From Dioscorea cayenensis subsp. rotundata (Eukaryota > Streptophyta > Magnoliopsida > Dioscoreales > Dioscoreaceae), in NCBI RefSeq assembly GCF_009730915.1, contig NC_052489.1, positions 2,445,622 to 2,509,621 on the forward strand: 64,000 bases of DNA. Direction: 5' to 3'. This document shows, piece by piece, positions 23,401 through 35,138 of this stretch (the first letter of the stretch is position 1; each line of letters opens with the position of its first letter). Below the pieces are notes generated by a model. It was not told the origin of the DNA. It was given only the letters and a program-made list of their open reading frames with translations, and did not search any database. The position numbers were made by a program, and so were the translations under genes.

Positions 23401-26400
23401 ATGTGCCCAATCTTTTTTTTGGAAAATTTTGGGACATGAACGGGCCTTCCTAACTTTCTACTGCATAACCCTTCATGTTGGGCGCCCATCTGCAAAGTTA
23501 TTCATAGCTATGATTTGATTTTATTCTCTATTGCTTATTCTTTTATTCTCTCACACTAGGCTTAGTTATTACATTAGAGAAGTTATAACTTGACTACAAT
23601 GTTTTGTGCTTAAATTAAATTCTCTTGTCTTGGATATTGTTTGCTTATGTGTGATAAATGCATGTAAATTGTTATTATAACTTTTCATTATTTACTACTT
23701 GAGTGTAACACGATAATTGTTGAAACAACTATAACCCATTTGATTGCCTGTGATGCATAAAGTAGATCATCATTCTGTTTGTGTGCTTTTCACATCTAAG
23801 AATTTTTCTTGATAGACAGAATGCACATAACTCTGTGACGAGGAAAGATGCTGTATTAGGAAAATTTGTTAAAAAGTGAAAACTGCTTAGTTTGAACCTT
23901 TTTGTCTTGTTGAGCCTCAAGAGACTTGTTTTTGTGACTGACTGATAATTCCACGATTTCTTCACAAACCAGTGAATGGCAACTTAATTTTTTGCATGCA
24001 TTTGTGATGCTATTGTTCATGCATTAACAAGTTATGAACAACACATCATGTGCACCAGGCTTCTATGTTCATTCGCAAACCAATCAAAATTGTTGAGCTG
24101 GAGGGTTCTTGACATCTTGCACTAATTCAATCAACATTTGCATGTTTAGCCTGTGAATGTTCTTATATGATCCTAATACTTCATATTGGGTTGGTTTTTC
24201 TTTTTCTTTTTCTTTTTTTCTTTCTGATGTTCCGTATGATCAATTTTTCTCTTCCCACAACCTGAAAAATTGATTTTTATTCATTTATATGCAGTCATCA
24301 TTTGAATGTGACTGGCCATGCATTGCCATCATTTTCCCCCATACTACATTGTCATTTTCTTCATGCATCTCATATTTGGTTGGTGGATGGAAATGTGTGA
24401 ATTTAATGCACTAAATATTTAGACATCATATGCATTCTAAGCTGGGATTAAGGTCTGGGAAATATTCTTTTAGTTTCTTATATTACCATTTTATACTGAC
24501 AAAGCATTCACATTCTTTGATAACATTTATCTGGAAGTGTATTCCTCACATATGTGAGAGTGAAACAAGTGATTTAATCTTGATTTCTGTGTGCTGCTGA
24601 GCAGGCAACCTTACAGAGATCAATTTGCTAATTTTAATGGCTAACAGTGAATTCACTTATGTGTCTTCATGGTTATTTTATTATTTTATTATGGCAACAC
24701 ATTTCCCTGGTTCTATCTTGCATTTTTACCTGGGTAGAATTCTTTATGGAGATTTAATAGCTTGAATTAGCACTTAGAACACTGGGTGTGTATTAATTGA
24801 TTGATATATTTCACTCTTAATATGTGTATTATTTTCAATTGTCTCGTTGAATATATTAACCTCAGTGGCCTCTACTCTCTGTCCTTTCTCATGCTTGCCC
24901 ATGTTACTCCTGTTAATTTCCCGCCACATGATTTTCCCAAATTTCTTGTTATAACTACTGATTTTTTTATGATCATGACCTCTTAGCTGTCCATATACAT
25001 TGGTTATTGTGATACGTCATTAGTTTTTCTTTCTAATTCATGATTTTACCGTGCTTCAATGCAATGGGATTCATACCTGTAAGTCATGGCTAAATATCGG
25101 CAGTGATGATCCCTTATTAGCCATGTGATGTTGTAGGCTATCTGTTATTAGCTTTGTGATGTTGTAGAACACACCCTTTTCTTTGCCAAATTATTGTCAT
25201 TTGTGGTATCAACACATTGGCTATATCTACGAAGACATTTTTCTTGAGGTGGACTAAATGAGGCTGATAATGTATAACCACTAGAAGAATGAGTAGTTCC
25301 ACTAGTAATGTACAAGTGAGATGTGGGTTTGGACTCACAACATTAATGGTCTTTCAACATGGTTTTATACTGAACAAATATGCTAGATTTTTCGTTCTAG
25401 ATAGAGAATAAGACAGTTTTTTAGTTCTAGTGAAATTTGTACTGATTATTCTATCGAATGCTATTCTTGCAGTTGAGGAATTTGCTGTGGGCAACATCAA
25501 AGCACGATGTTTACATGATGCAGAATTACTCTATTAAGCATTGGTCATCATTGCTTCAAAAAAGCACTGAAGTACTCAATGTAGCTGGGCAAATTGTACC
25601 AAATCAGGTTCTGCTTGCTCCTTGAGAAACATAGTTTTAATTAGAGTTCTCTTTGCGCATCTCCATTGAGTCATTTCTCCAATCACAGGAACACTGTGAA
25701 GCCCCAACTCAAGCTGTTTCACGGGTACAAGTCAGCACCATGGCAGTAAAAGACGACTTGATTGTTTCTGGTGGTTTCCATGGGGAGCTTATCTGTAAGG
25801 TAACATACACCTAATATCTCGTAATACAGTAATGTCGTTATTGTGTCAACCTCATTTTGTCTTGTTTATTTTTCATCAGTATGTGAACCAGCCTGGTGTA
25901 GCCTTCTGCACAAAGGTGACCAGTGACGATAATGGCATTACAAACTCGGTGGACATTTATGAAAGCACCTGGTAAGTGCCGTTCTACTTGCACAATCAAT
26001 TGTATCTTTAGTGATAATTTCTGATGTCTTTCTCTCCAGTGGTTCAAGACGGATATTGGCCGCTAACAACGACTGTAATGTGAGGATTTTTGATATTGAG
26101 AATTTCACCCTTCTCAACTGTTTTCCTTTCTCTTGGTCTGTGAATGTAAGTATCTCCAGGGCCTCATTGATCTTCTGTTAGTTTTATTTTTGACGGTTTG
26201 CATGCTTGCTTCAGTGTTCTATTGCCAGCCCAGATGGGAAGTACCTTGCTGTTCTTGGTGACAGTGTAGACTGCTTAATGGCTGAAGCTCACTCTGGAAA
26301 GGTACATTAATGTCATCACTTCATTGTTATGAGCAAGCACCAGACGCTTATGGGAATATTCATGTTCATGTTCATGTTCATGTTCATGGTCATTGTGTAG

Positions 26401-26814
26401 GTTATTGGTGCTCTAAAAGGCCACCTAGACTACTGCTTCGCATCCGCCTGGCACCCTGATGGCAATATCTTGGCTACTGGTAGTCAAGACATGACTTGCA
26501 GGCTGTGGGACATCCGAAACCTCTCAGAGTCAATGTCTGTCCTCAAAGGAAGAATGGGTGCTATACGGGGCATTAAGTTCTCCAGCGATGGCCGCTTTCT
26601 GGCCATTGCTGAACCTGCTGATTTCGTTCACGTTTATGATGTTTCAGCAGACTACAATAAAGCTCAGGAGATCGATCTGTTTGGGGAGATAGCCGGCTTA
26701 TCTTTCAGTCCTGACACTGAGGCCCTTTTCATCGGCATTGCAGACCGCACATATGGCAGCTTGTTAGAGTTCAAAAGAAGACACCATTATCATTACCTGA
26801 ACTCATTTATGTGA
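20481..26814 (+). CDS. WD40-repeat protein (C2A9.03-like, plant transducin family)
   Basis: Nine coding exons (20481-20591, 20684-20851, 21520-21606, 25473-25607, 25689-25799, 25880-25971, 26040-26145, 26215-26301, 26401-26814) join in frame to 436 residues. An acidic N-terminus (VVEDYYDVAEFDDNPF) precedes an IPWERLKHTRDEYRQLRLKQYKNYEN segment, split here as conserved pre-propeller sequence, then WD-type blades: LLWATSKHDVYMM, LIVSGGFHGELICK, RILAANNDCNVRIFDIE, YLAVLGDSVDCLM, ILATGSQDMTCRLWDIR and FLAIAEPADFVHVYDV. The C-terminus holds LLEFKRRHHYHYLNSFM. It corresponds to the plant family of At1g78070/At1g36070, related to fission yeast C2A9.03. WD40 propellers are protein-binding platforms; the partner is unknown. 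The intron between exons 3 and 4 is very long (3.87 kb). Confidence 0.9.
21607..25472 (+). other. Very long intron 3 of the WD40 gene
   Basis: Donor CAG|GTGCAA at 21607, acceptor TTCTTGCAG at 25472. It is 3,866 bases, whereas the other coding introns in this gene range from 68 to 668. It is T-rich throughout in the sense direction, as plant introns are. I see no transposon termini or coding exon inside, so its length has no obvious cause. Confidence 0.75.
26340..26400 (+). repeat. Hexamer repeat (TTCATG)n in an intron
   Basis: Between about 26359 and 26388 the hexamer TTCATG repeats about five times in the last intron of the WD40 gene, only a few bases before the acceptor at 26400. Confidence 0.8.
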
Positions 26815-28078
26815 TCATTTGTGCATCCCTTGGGTTTAGTTTAATAAGTTTTGCAGTGATAATCAAGGTTGAAATTGTTTTTTTTCAACAGGTGTTGTAT
26901 TTGTTCCTGTTTTTGTTCTATTTTCTGTAAATAGGTTGTGAATTGAAGGATTATATTTCCTCAGTTTTATTGTGAAGCCAAAGGTATCTTGTTCAGCATG
27001 CATTGTCCTCTAATAGCTTTTTAGGCATTCATTCAACATTAGGCATGATTTTCTTTGTCAATGAATTGCTTCACATGGTGGGAATTGTTGCCTGCATGCT
27101 AAGATATGTGTCATATGACAAGGACTTGATCTTGTTTGCCAAATTCATTTTTGCCTTCTTCTTTCATTTCCTCATCAGTTTTTTGTCCTCATGTCTTCCA
27201 TGTGTTATGTGTGTCCTTTGTTATGGGCTTGTGCTTTCTAACCTTGTCATCATTGCATCCTCTCTATTCTCTTCTCCATGTTTTTTCTTTCTAACATGAT
27301 AACAATTTGCTAAAATTAAAATCTATTAATTATTCATGCAAAAAAATAGAAAAATTTTTAATTATTACTTAATCCAAGATTCCTAACTATAAATATGTCT
27401 TGTCAATTCCTTTATCTCCCTTTGGATCAAAACATAGTCTATATATTCCATAATTTTAAAAAATAAAAATAAAAAAATCTTTAATTTGCCACCAACCAAA
27501 ACTAAACACCATTTAATGTGACACTGAATAATATATTATTTATATTATTTTAATATTGTGTACAAAATGAATTGATATAAATAATTCAGTCCCACTATCA
27601 CACGCGCATTCATTGAACCCACCCGTTTCCTAACCGCATCTCATCTCCTCTTCATCCAATGATCCAACGGCTATTATTCTTCCCAAACCGAACCTCGTGG
27701 GACCCTCCACGCGACTCACACATGCCTCTACTTGTAACTTGTAAGTTATTATTAGGAGATGCTAAATGATGGGGCCCACTTCTCCTTTTGACTTTTGACC
27801 CAACTACACTTTGACCGGCTGATCTAGATGACATTGACAGGTGGCCACATCTGAACGGTCGATGCTTGATGGGCATCTGCCATGTGGGCCCCAACATTAC
27901 ATCGAATGACTCATTGACACGTAGACTTCCGCCGGTTTCGTCGCAATCTTGAATTCGGCCGATTCTACAAGGACTTGGAGCCGATGTCGTGGTCGTTGGG
28001 GACATTAATGTGGTGGTTTGGACCGGAAAAACCGGTCTAACCAAACCGGTTTCATTTTCCATATATATATATATATAT
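26815..28078. other. Downstream flank of WD40 gene and isolated GC-richer block
   Basis: 26815-27300 is 3' UTR-like T-rich sequence. 27600-28055 is clearly GC-richer and holds several TTGACC/TTTGACC W-box-like motifs, GGGCCCAC site-II-like motifs and a PPGpp-unrelated repeat of ACCGG. It looks like a promoter that has no gene next to it: MITEs start at 28079. A minus-strand open frame (28062-27652) crosses it but resembles no protein I know. Confidence 0.4.
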
Positions 28079-28343
28079 GAGAAGCCATCGTTTAGGGACG
28101 TCTCTATATTTCAAATCTAGGAATGTCCCATAGTAGCCCAGTCGGATGAAAAATCGACGAGTTTCTTATTATATGAACAATGAAAAACAGCGTTCTACGA
28201 TGTTAGTCATGGTGATCATGAACGATAAAAAGGTAGTACAGATGTTTATATAATCAATCAACCATCGGATGATGATCCAACGGTTTAGATTTAAAAACAT
28301 CCCTAGATTTCAAATCTAGGGACGTCCCTAGATGATGTTTCCC
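28079..28343. mobile_element. MITE inserted within a (TA)n tract
   Basis: About 265 bp with long imperfect terminal inverted repeats of about 40 bases: the left end has TTTAGGGACGTCTC then TTTCAAATCTAGG, and the right end has the complement of CTAGGGACGTCCC then TTTGAAATCTAGG. Both sides are (TA)n. Insertion into, or duplication of, TA dinucleotides fits a Tc1/mariner-like or TA-targeting MITE. No ORF. Confidence 0.7.
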
Positions 28344-28361
28344 TATATATATATATATATA

Positions 28362-28612
28362 TATATTTAGAGAAAAAAAATCATTTAAGTAGATAATGTT
28401 TTCTAAGTATGTTTGACCGAGAGCCATTGGATCATAATCTAATGGCTCTTATTGTTTTCTTATTACCGTATTTTCACTATTTCAAACTAATGTACATTGT
28501 TTGCTAATATACATGAATTATCATGGATTTATAACCGTCAAATGCAAATTAAATGGTACTGTAGCGTCTATCGATAATGTTTTTCTAGAAACGTCCCTAG
28601 ATGATGTACCCT
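28362..28612. mobile_element. Second, more diverged copy of the same MITE family
   Basis: The right end carries ACGTCCCTAGATGATGT, the same as the right end of the element at 28079-28343, and TA-rich sequence again flanks it. The left end is much decayed, so the border at 28362 is approximate. Confidence 0.5.
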
Positions 28613-30205
28613 CATATATTTATATACATATTAGTTTTTTTTTTCTAATGGTTGTTTCGATGAACCACTTGTAAATGGATTTAATTCATACAGTTACTAG
28701 ATTCATTTATGTTTATAGAAATATTAATAAAGACCTAATTTTAGTAAATTGAATTATGTATTTTAGAATTTATTATAATCTAAAATTTTATTTATTTGTT
28801 TGTCAAACTATCAAAAGTCAATATGTAAACTAACTACCGATCACTTGATTTGATTTATTGGTACTAAGAGCATCTTTTAACTCTCGTTGAACAAAAAGCT
28901 CAATGAGCGTTTAATGTTCAAATGCTCCATAAAAAGCTAATAATAACCATTGAGAGTGTTTTGCAACCACCAAACGTTCAATGGTGGGTCCCATGAGTTA
29001 CAACTTCAAAATTTGTTTTTTTTTAAAAAAAAAATGGAAGGCTTATAAGTTTTTTTTATATTATATTATGCAAGTTTTAAAATCGTTCAAAATTTATTAT
29101 TCATTTTTAAAATCACACAAATTATCCAATTTTTATTATTGGTGCAATTTAATTAATATAGTAGGAATGGGTAAGAGGTTAATGTGTTGATTATGAGTCA
29201 TATTTTAGAGTATAACTATTATGCAAAATAGTTTAATGAATAAAAATTTAATGGATTGATGAGGTGGTATAAGTATCAAATTCTATATTAGTTTAATAAT
29301 TAAAAATATCTTAAATCTCTTGTCTAAAGTGTTCATGTTCTACTATGGTGGCGATTTTGAATCTCGACTCAAATAAGATGAGAACACTGGTGTGTTAAGA
29401 GACTACCTCCATATCCGTAAACATTGCTAATATGATATGTTTATTTTTAGTAAAAAAAAATGTGTAAAATAAATAAAAACAAGATCATTATTTTCAAATG
29501 TTATTAAATATAAAAGTCAAAGATAACCTAGTTTCTTGATCAACAAAATTGAAAAAAAAAATATTATTTATTTATTTATGTATGGTGATTTATTTGACTA
29601 TTGTGTTTGGAAAATAATTACTAACAACATATTGACAAAAAAAAAACATAATTCAATTGTATCAATTTTCTTTTCTTGTCCAACAATGATTCGGTTCGAT
29701 TTAGTTTGATATTTTTATGAACCTCTCAATATCTAATCAATTAAGTAGTTGAGAATTAATGCTAGATTCATAATTGGGTGAAAGTTAAGCGTTAGTGATG
29801 ATTCAATCCGAAGGATGAGGGAAAGGAATCTTGTAAAAGTGGAGAAGTAAAGTGAAAAATATATAAATAAATAAATATATATATAATAAATAAATAAATA
29901 AAAAGGAATGGACTTGGTTTGTGTAGAATCCAAGGCCATCCCATGCGGCGCAGTGAACGCGACTTTTGTCCTCACTTCATTATTTTTTAATTAATTGTTT
30001 ATTAAAATTTATTTAATTTAACACAAGCATCTTTCTCTAGATCTTAAACTTCATATAAATATTATGAAGTTTGTGCTCTCCTACTTTCGTTTTTTAAGAG
30101 ATAAGCTGATATTTTTGTCGAAAAATTATTTTTTAAAATATAAATTATCTCGGTCCTGCTAAATAATTCAAAATTTTGTTTTTATAAATTCATATATGTA
30201 TATAT
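28613..30205. other. AT-rich intergenic region
   Basis: No gene recognised. Around 28868-28900 the sequence AGCATCTTTTAACTCTCG resembles the ends of GAGCATCTCCAA-type plant MITEs, but I could not find the partner end. TTTA/TAAA simple repeats lie at about 29563-29578 and 29862-29901. Confidence 0.35.
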
Positions 30206-30219
30206 AATATTTGTATTGT

Positions 30220-30393
30220 ATTGTTGTCAACAACCTTCTGGCCCTATTGCAGACACGGGTCGCCGATAGAAACTTTTCACTGAAAGTGAGTGAGAGTTCG
30301 ATTCTAACTGAGTCAGACAGTTTTTTTCCAGGAGTTGTGAATAGTGATCTCTAGTGGGTTCACCCCGCTCCTCTTCCCAAAAAATAATAAAAA
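30220..30393 (+). mobile_element. SINE with a perfect 14 bp target-site duplication
   Basis: AATATTTGTATTGT occurs at 30206-30219 and at 30394-30407, exactly flanking a 174 bp insert. The insert holds a box-B-like GAGTTCGATTCT at about 30294-30305 and ends in an A-rich tail. This is the structure of a short tRNA-related SINE. The intact duplication suggests a fairly young insertion. Its internal box A is not clear. Confidence 0.8.
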
Positions 30394-30996
30394 AATATTT
30401 GTATTGTTCTAATATGTGTTATTTAAATAATGATGTATTTATTGTACTCTTTGTTATTAATAATATTTTAGAATTAAATTTTGAAGAGTTTTAATAATTC
30501 TTCGTCAAAAAAGAGTTTTAATAATTTTTTTTTAAAAATAAATAAACCTTAACTATAGGTAAGTAGGAAAATGTTTCTAAATAGATAAATTAGTCTTAGA
30601 TATTAATAATGATTAAGATGTTGGATTAAAAAAAAAATTGAAAAACAGTAAAGAAATAATAAAATTGATGGAATGAAAAATAATATTAGTCAAATGAGAA
30701 ATGACTAGTCAATAATGACATCAAATACTAATTGTTGAATCCGTAATTATGTCTACAATTAGAAGGTGACAATGGAGATCAAGACTGCTCCAATTTATTC
30801 CTATTCAGAATAGAATAGTAGATAAAAAAATACGGAAAAAGCCACTAATAAAAATAATTTTATTTAATTAAAAAATATTTTTATATTTTTAATTATATTT
30901 TTTAATTCATCAAAACATGCATATTTTTTAATATTTATGTATGTTTTTGTCATCTCAAATTCAAAAGAAAGTGTCAAATACAGAGGAGTGTACTTA

Positions 30997-32156
30997 GGGG
31001 GTGTTTGTTTGAGTGGATTTGAAAGTCAAAGGATTTGAAAATCCTTGGATTTGAGAAATTCTTTGTTTGTTTCAAAGGATTTGAATTTACTTTGTATTTC
31101 CAAATCCAAAAGTCATGGGATTATGAAATTCTACTAAAAATGATCGAATTCCAAAAATCTCATCCAAATGAATCCCTCACATACGAAAATATATATTAAT
31201 TATATTAATTACTTATAATATTTAAAATTTGAATTCATATTTATTATATTAATTACTCATAATATTAATTACACTATAATTATATTTTATAAAAATATTA
31301 AATATAATATAATTATAGTGTAATTAATATTAATAATATAATATATAATTGATATATTATATTATATTAACTATTTTTAATAAATTATTAATAAATTGTA
31401 TTTATTATAACAAATTAAGTATATATTAATTATTTTTAATTACTCATAATATTAATTACACTATAATTATATTTTATAAAATATGAAATATAATATAATT
31501 ACGATGTAATTAATATTAATAATATAATATATAATTGATATATTATATTATATTAATTAATTTAATAAATTATTAATAAATTATATTTATTATAATAAAT
31601 TAAGTATATATTAATTATATTAATTACTCATGATATTAATTACACTGATTATATTTTATAAAATATTAAATATAAAAATAATTAATATATGATATTTTAT
31701 TATAATAAATTAAATATATATTAATTATGTTAATTACTCATGATATTAATTACACTATAATTATATTTTATAAAAATATTAAATAAAATATAATTATAGT
31801 GTAATTAATATTAGTAATATAGTATATAATTGATTTATTATATTATATTACTTATTTTTAATAAATAATTAATATATTATATTTTATTATAATAAATTAA
31901 GTTTATATTAATTATATTAATTACTAATAATATTTTAAATTTAAATTCATATTTACTTAAAATTAAATGTATATTTTGTAATGTATATATTAATTATTAT
32001 ATCAAATCAGACATATGTTTTCTAAATCCAAATTTACAAATCCCTTCAACCAAACACAATATTCTGTGATCCAGTATTACAAATACATCTAACCAAACAC
32101 TGGATTTGTAAATACAAATCCACTGCATTTTCAACTACATTCAACTAAATGCCCCC
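30997..32156. mobile_element. Harbinger-type MITE (TTA duplication) with internal repeats
   Basis: TTA flanks both sides (30994-30996 and 32157-32159). The element starts GGGGGTGTTTGTTTGAG and ends with the complement of GGGGGCATTTAGTTGAA, an imperfect inverted repeat. The TTA duplication and G-rich termini fit PIF/Harbinger-like non-autonomous elements. The 1,160 bp interior is extremely AT-rich and built of repeated blocks containing ATTAATTACACTATAATT. Confidence 0.8.
31236..31930. repeat. Tandem AT-rich blocks inside the MITE
   Basis: The phrase AATTACTCATRATATTAATT begins at about 31249, 31438, 31622 and 31733, giving spacings of about 189, 184 and 111 bases. Each block includes an inverted arrangement around TATAATTATA, so the region could fold into long AT hairpins. 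Confidence 0.7.
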
Positions 32157-32479
32157 TTAATGGTAGAATTAGAAATAAAATTAAAGAGCAATAAATTTAA
32201 TTTTTAAAAAATTATAAATATTAAAATAACAAATACTGTAATTAAAAACCAATTTAATGCGAATTTACAATTTAATTTAATTATTTTTATTTTTATTTTT
32301 TGGGATTTTCTACTAGCTAGTAACCCTACTTGATGTTATATATACAATTTTACTAAATTTCAGAAATTTATAATATAAAATCCACAACACGGAGAACTCA
32401 TACACCATTCAAAAACAAAACCCAATCAGCTCTAAACACCTGTCCCAGGAAACCCACACCTGTCCAGTACCATTTTTGA

Positions 32480-32935
32480 CACCTGCTGGTTATCTTAACA
32501 CGTGCCAGTTTCCCATTGGCCAAACTCCATTGATTGGTGTGACTTACATCATCTTAATTAATCCCTGTAATTAATTAAAACTAATCGCAAGATTAACAAA
32601 TCCAAAAACACAAAATTCCAGCTTATATAATCCCCTCCATATCCCCCTTCTTCTTCCCCAGAGAGACTCCTCCACCTCCAAATCCCTAATTCCCAATTCC
32701 CAATTCCCAAATCCCTAATTCCCAATTCTCAAATTCCATATCCCCTTCCACTCTCCGGTGAGCTCGAGTGACCCATAAAAATCTCACCTTTTTTCTTCTC
32801 CAAATCATCCCAAAGAGCTTGTTTTTCTATTAAGCTCTCTGGATTTCAGCCTGTTCTTTGCTTTTGATCAAGATTCAGGTAGTGTTTTTATCTCCGAAAG
32901 TTTCAATCTTTCTAGTAAAATCCACAAAGAAATCC
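32480..32935 (+). promoter_or_regulatory. Promoter and 5' UTR of the ERF gene
   Basis: An ACACGTG G-box core lies at about 32499-32505 and a TATATAA box at about 32624-32630. The 5' UTR contains a tandem CCCAATT/CCCTAATT pyrimidine repeat at about 32681-32737. No ATG is seen in the leader before 32936. Confidence 0.65.
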
Positions 32936-33691
32936 ATGGCCACAGCTATAGATTTCTACAGTAACTGGCCTAGCTTCTCCTCTGATCCTTCTCAAATGGA
33001 GCTCATGCAAGCACTTGAACCTTTTTTCAAGAGTGCTTCTCCTTCTCCATCTTTATCTCCATCATGGGATCAAAATCTAAGCTTTGATTCCTATTTGAGC
33101 TTTAATGGCATGCAAAACAACCAAAAAGGTGGGAGCTTTCTCAGTGTGCAGCCACTTCCAATGAAGCACGCCGGAACTCCATCTCCGGCCAAGCCTGGCA
33201 AGCTCTACCGTGGCGTGCGGCAGCGTCACTGGGGCAAATGGGTGGCCGAGATCCGCCTCCCTAAGAACCGCACACGGCTCTGGCTCGGCACCTTTGACAC
33301 CGCCCATGAAGCCGCTTTGGCCTACGACGAAGCCGCCTTCAAGCTCCGCGGTGACTTCGCCCGCCTTAACTTCCCCAATCTCCGCCACTCCTCCGCTACC
33401 TCCCTCCACTCGTCCGTCGACGCCAAGCTCCAAGCCATCTGCCAAACTCTCCAAGCTCCTGATTCCACCTCTGTTTCAAAGACTCCAACAACCACTAACA
33501 CTTCATCATCACCATCATTATCATCATCATCATTATCTTGTGATCAAGAAGATGAGTCCTCTGCTGGTTCTTCTCCAGTTTCAGAGATGCAGAGCTTGGA
33601 CTTCACTGAGGTTCCATGGGATGAATCTGAGAGCTTTGTGCTAAGAAAGTACCCATCTTGGGAGATTGATTGGGATGCCATTCTCTCTTAA
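32936..33691 (+). CDS. AP2/ERF transcription factor, RAP2.4/WIND-like (DREB A-6)
   Basis: Single exon, 251 residues. The AP2 domain (about 91-148) starts [20 protein letters not shown] and contains [20 protein letters not shown] and the group A-6 signature [15 protein letters not shown]. These residues contact GCC-box or DRE DNA. The C-terminus [12 protein letters not shown] is the acidic, aromatic end typical of RAP2.4, ERF053-062 and WIND1-4 proteins, regulators of drought, light and wound-induced dedifferentiation responses. Val and Glu DREB-distinguishing positions are both present in the WVAEIR strand. A Ser/Thr-rich linker (about 185-215) separates the two conserved parts. The start at 32936 is the first in-frame ATG and matches the MA(T/A)AIDFY opening of the group. 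Which paralogue it is cannot be decided by eye. Confidence 0.95.
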   Translation: MATAIDFYSNWPSFSSDPSQMELMQALEPFFKSASPSPSLSPSWDQNLSFDSYLSFNGMQNNQKGGSFLSVQPLPMKHAGTPSPAKPGKLYRGVRQRHWGKWVAEIRLPKNRTRLWLGTFDTAHEAALAYDEAAFKLRGDFARLNFPNLRHSSATSLHSSVDAKLQAICQTLQAPDSTSVSKTPTTTNTSSSPSLSSSSLSCDQEDESSAGSSPVSEMQSLDFTEVPWDESESFVLRKYPSWEIDWDAILS

Positions 33692-33996
33692 GTTTTAGTA
33701 ATTAGCTAGTTATAGTGACTGGTGCAAATGGAGTTTTAGACATTTGTCCACTGGTTTTTGTGTATTTAGTTGCAGATCTTTAGTCTTCTTCTTCTTCTTC
33801 TTGGTTATGCTGGTTTTTTCTTGGCATTTAACCATGGAGAGAATTGGTGTTTAAGTTTCCTATTATTGTTATTATATATATATGTCTTTGTGATTGTCAT
33901 ATGTTTGTAAGCATTATGTATTTGTTTCTTTGAATATTAGCTTTAATGTTTTTCCTGGGGTGTAACTGCTTTCAATGGAAAAGTATCTTTAGTTTC

Positions 33997-34164
33997 ACCA
34001 AAGGCCTTGGAACTCAGCCCCGGGTCCTCTCTCGTTTAGGATAGATACGAGTTCAATTCTTTCTACGCTCCCCCATTTTAAAAGAGTGAGGCCATTGCAG
34101 TAATTTTTTTACCCGCATACACCTCAAAGGGCTTGGTACTTGTCACCTTATTTTTTTTTAAAAC
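33997..34164 (+). mobile_element. SINE-like insertion with a perfect 14 bp target-site duplication
   Basis: GTATCTTTAGTTTC occurs at 33983-33996 and 34165-34178. The 168 bp between them has a box-B-like GAGTTCAATTCT at about 34050-34061 and a T-rich 3' end (TTATTTTTTTTTA) rather than a pure A tail, as in some plant SINEs. It lies about 300 bases past the ERF stop codon, so it may sit in or near the ERF 3' UTR. Confidence 0.75.
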
Positions 34165-35076
34165 GTATCTTTAGTTTCTCAAGTGATGTTTTCATGCAAC
34201 CAACATCTTGTGCTCATTGGGAGAAGTCTTGGTTGATAAAAGGAAGAGTTAGTGGTGTGTGTGTGTGTGACATGAGGAATCAGAATAACTAGGATTGGAA
34301 GTCTTTAGCCATAGAAAAGGGGTACCATTTCTTTCTTCTCCTTTGTATCTTTCTATGTAGTAACAATGACATTTATCAAAAAGTTTGTGACCAATAATTA
34401 TCCTTTGCAAGTTGTCACAAAAGTGGGAATATATTCATTTCATATTGATTGCATTAAGTAATTGGCTGTGGGAGTTGTCTAAAAGTCATAAACATTAATT
34501 GAATTTTATGAATGTTTAGACCTCTACATTGATGCAATCCTTTTGCTCTCTTAAGGGCAAGGAATAGGGCAAGGAAGGGGGTTTATTTTCAGCCCAAATT
34601 GATATTTTAATGCACATGATTTCTCCATTTTTATTCAAAAATGAATTAATAAACTTGTCAAAGGGTAAATATTTTCTGGTAACAAATTAATCTGTTCAAA
34701 GAATCAATTGATTTTACCAATTCTATAGCTTATATATATTTAGAGCAAATATATGTAATTAGTTTTGTAAAATAATCATGTAGTCCATAAATATATATAT
34801 TGCTTTTTGATAGAATGCATGAATACTTCAAGTTTTTCATAAGACATAAAGGAAAAAAAAATCTCAAGCTGAGCGTTCAACTCGACTAACACATACACAT
34901 GTCAATCGCTTTCTATAATAACCTTAAAGACGTATATCAATTTTACCTACTATCTTTGAAGTAATGTATCATAATGGCTGAGAAGATCGAGTTATAAAAA
35001 AATAACAAGGTTTATACAAGAATAAATCTTTATATAACCTTCTTCACAAAAATCTAATCCTCTTTGTTGAGATATT

Positions 35077-35080
<4 letters not shown>

Positions 35081-35136
<56 letters not shown>
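35081..35136. repeat. (TA)n microsatellite
   Basis: About 28 uninterrupted AT dinucleotides, the longest TA tract in the window. Confidence 0.95.

Positions 35137-35138
<2 letters not shown>

Noticed and set aside
27652-28062. 136-codon open frame on the minus strand
   Set aside because: It crosses promoter-like sequence, has no recognisable domain or splice context, and its composition follows the GC-rich block rather than codon structure.
28868-29000. GAGCATCTCCAA-type MITE end
   Set aside because: Only one end is recognisable and it is diverged; no partner inverted repeat was found.
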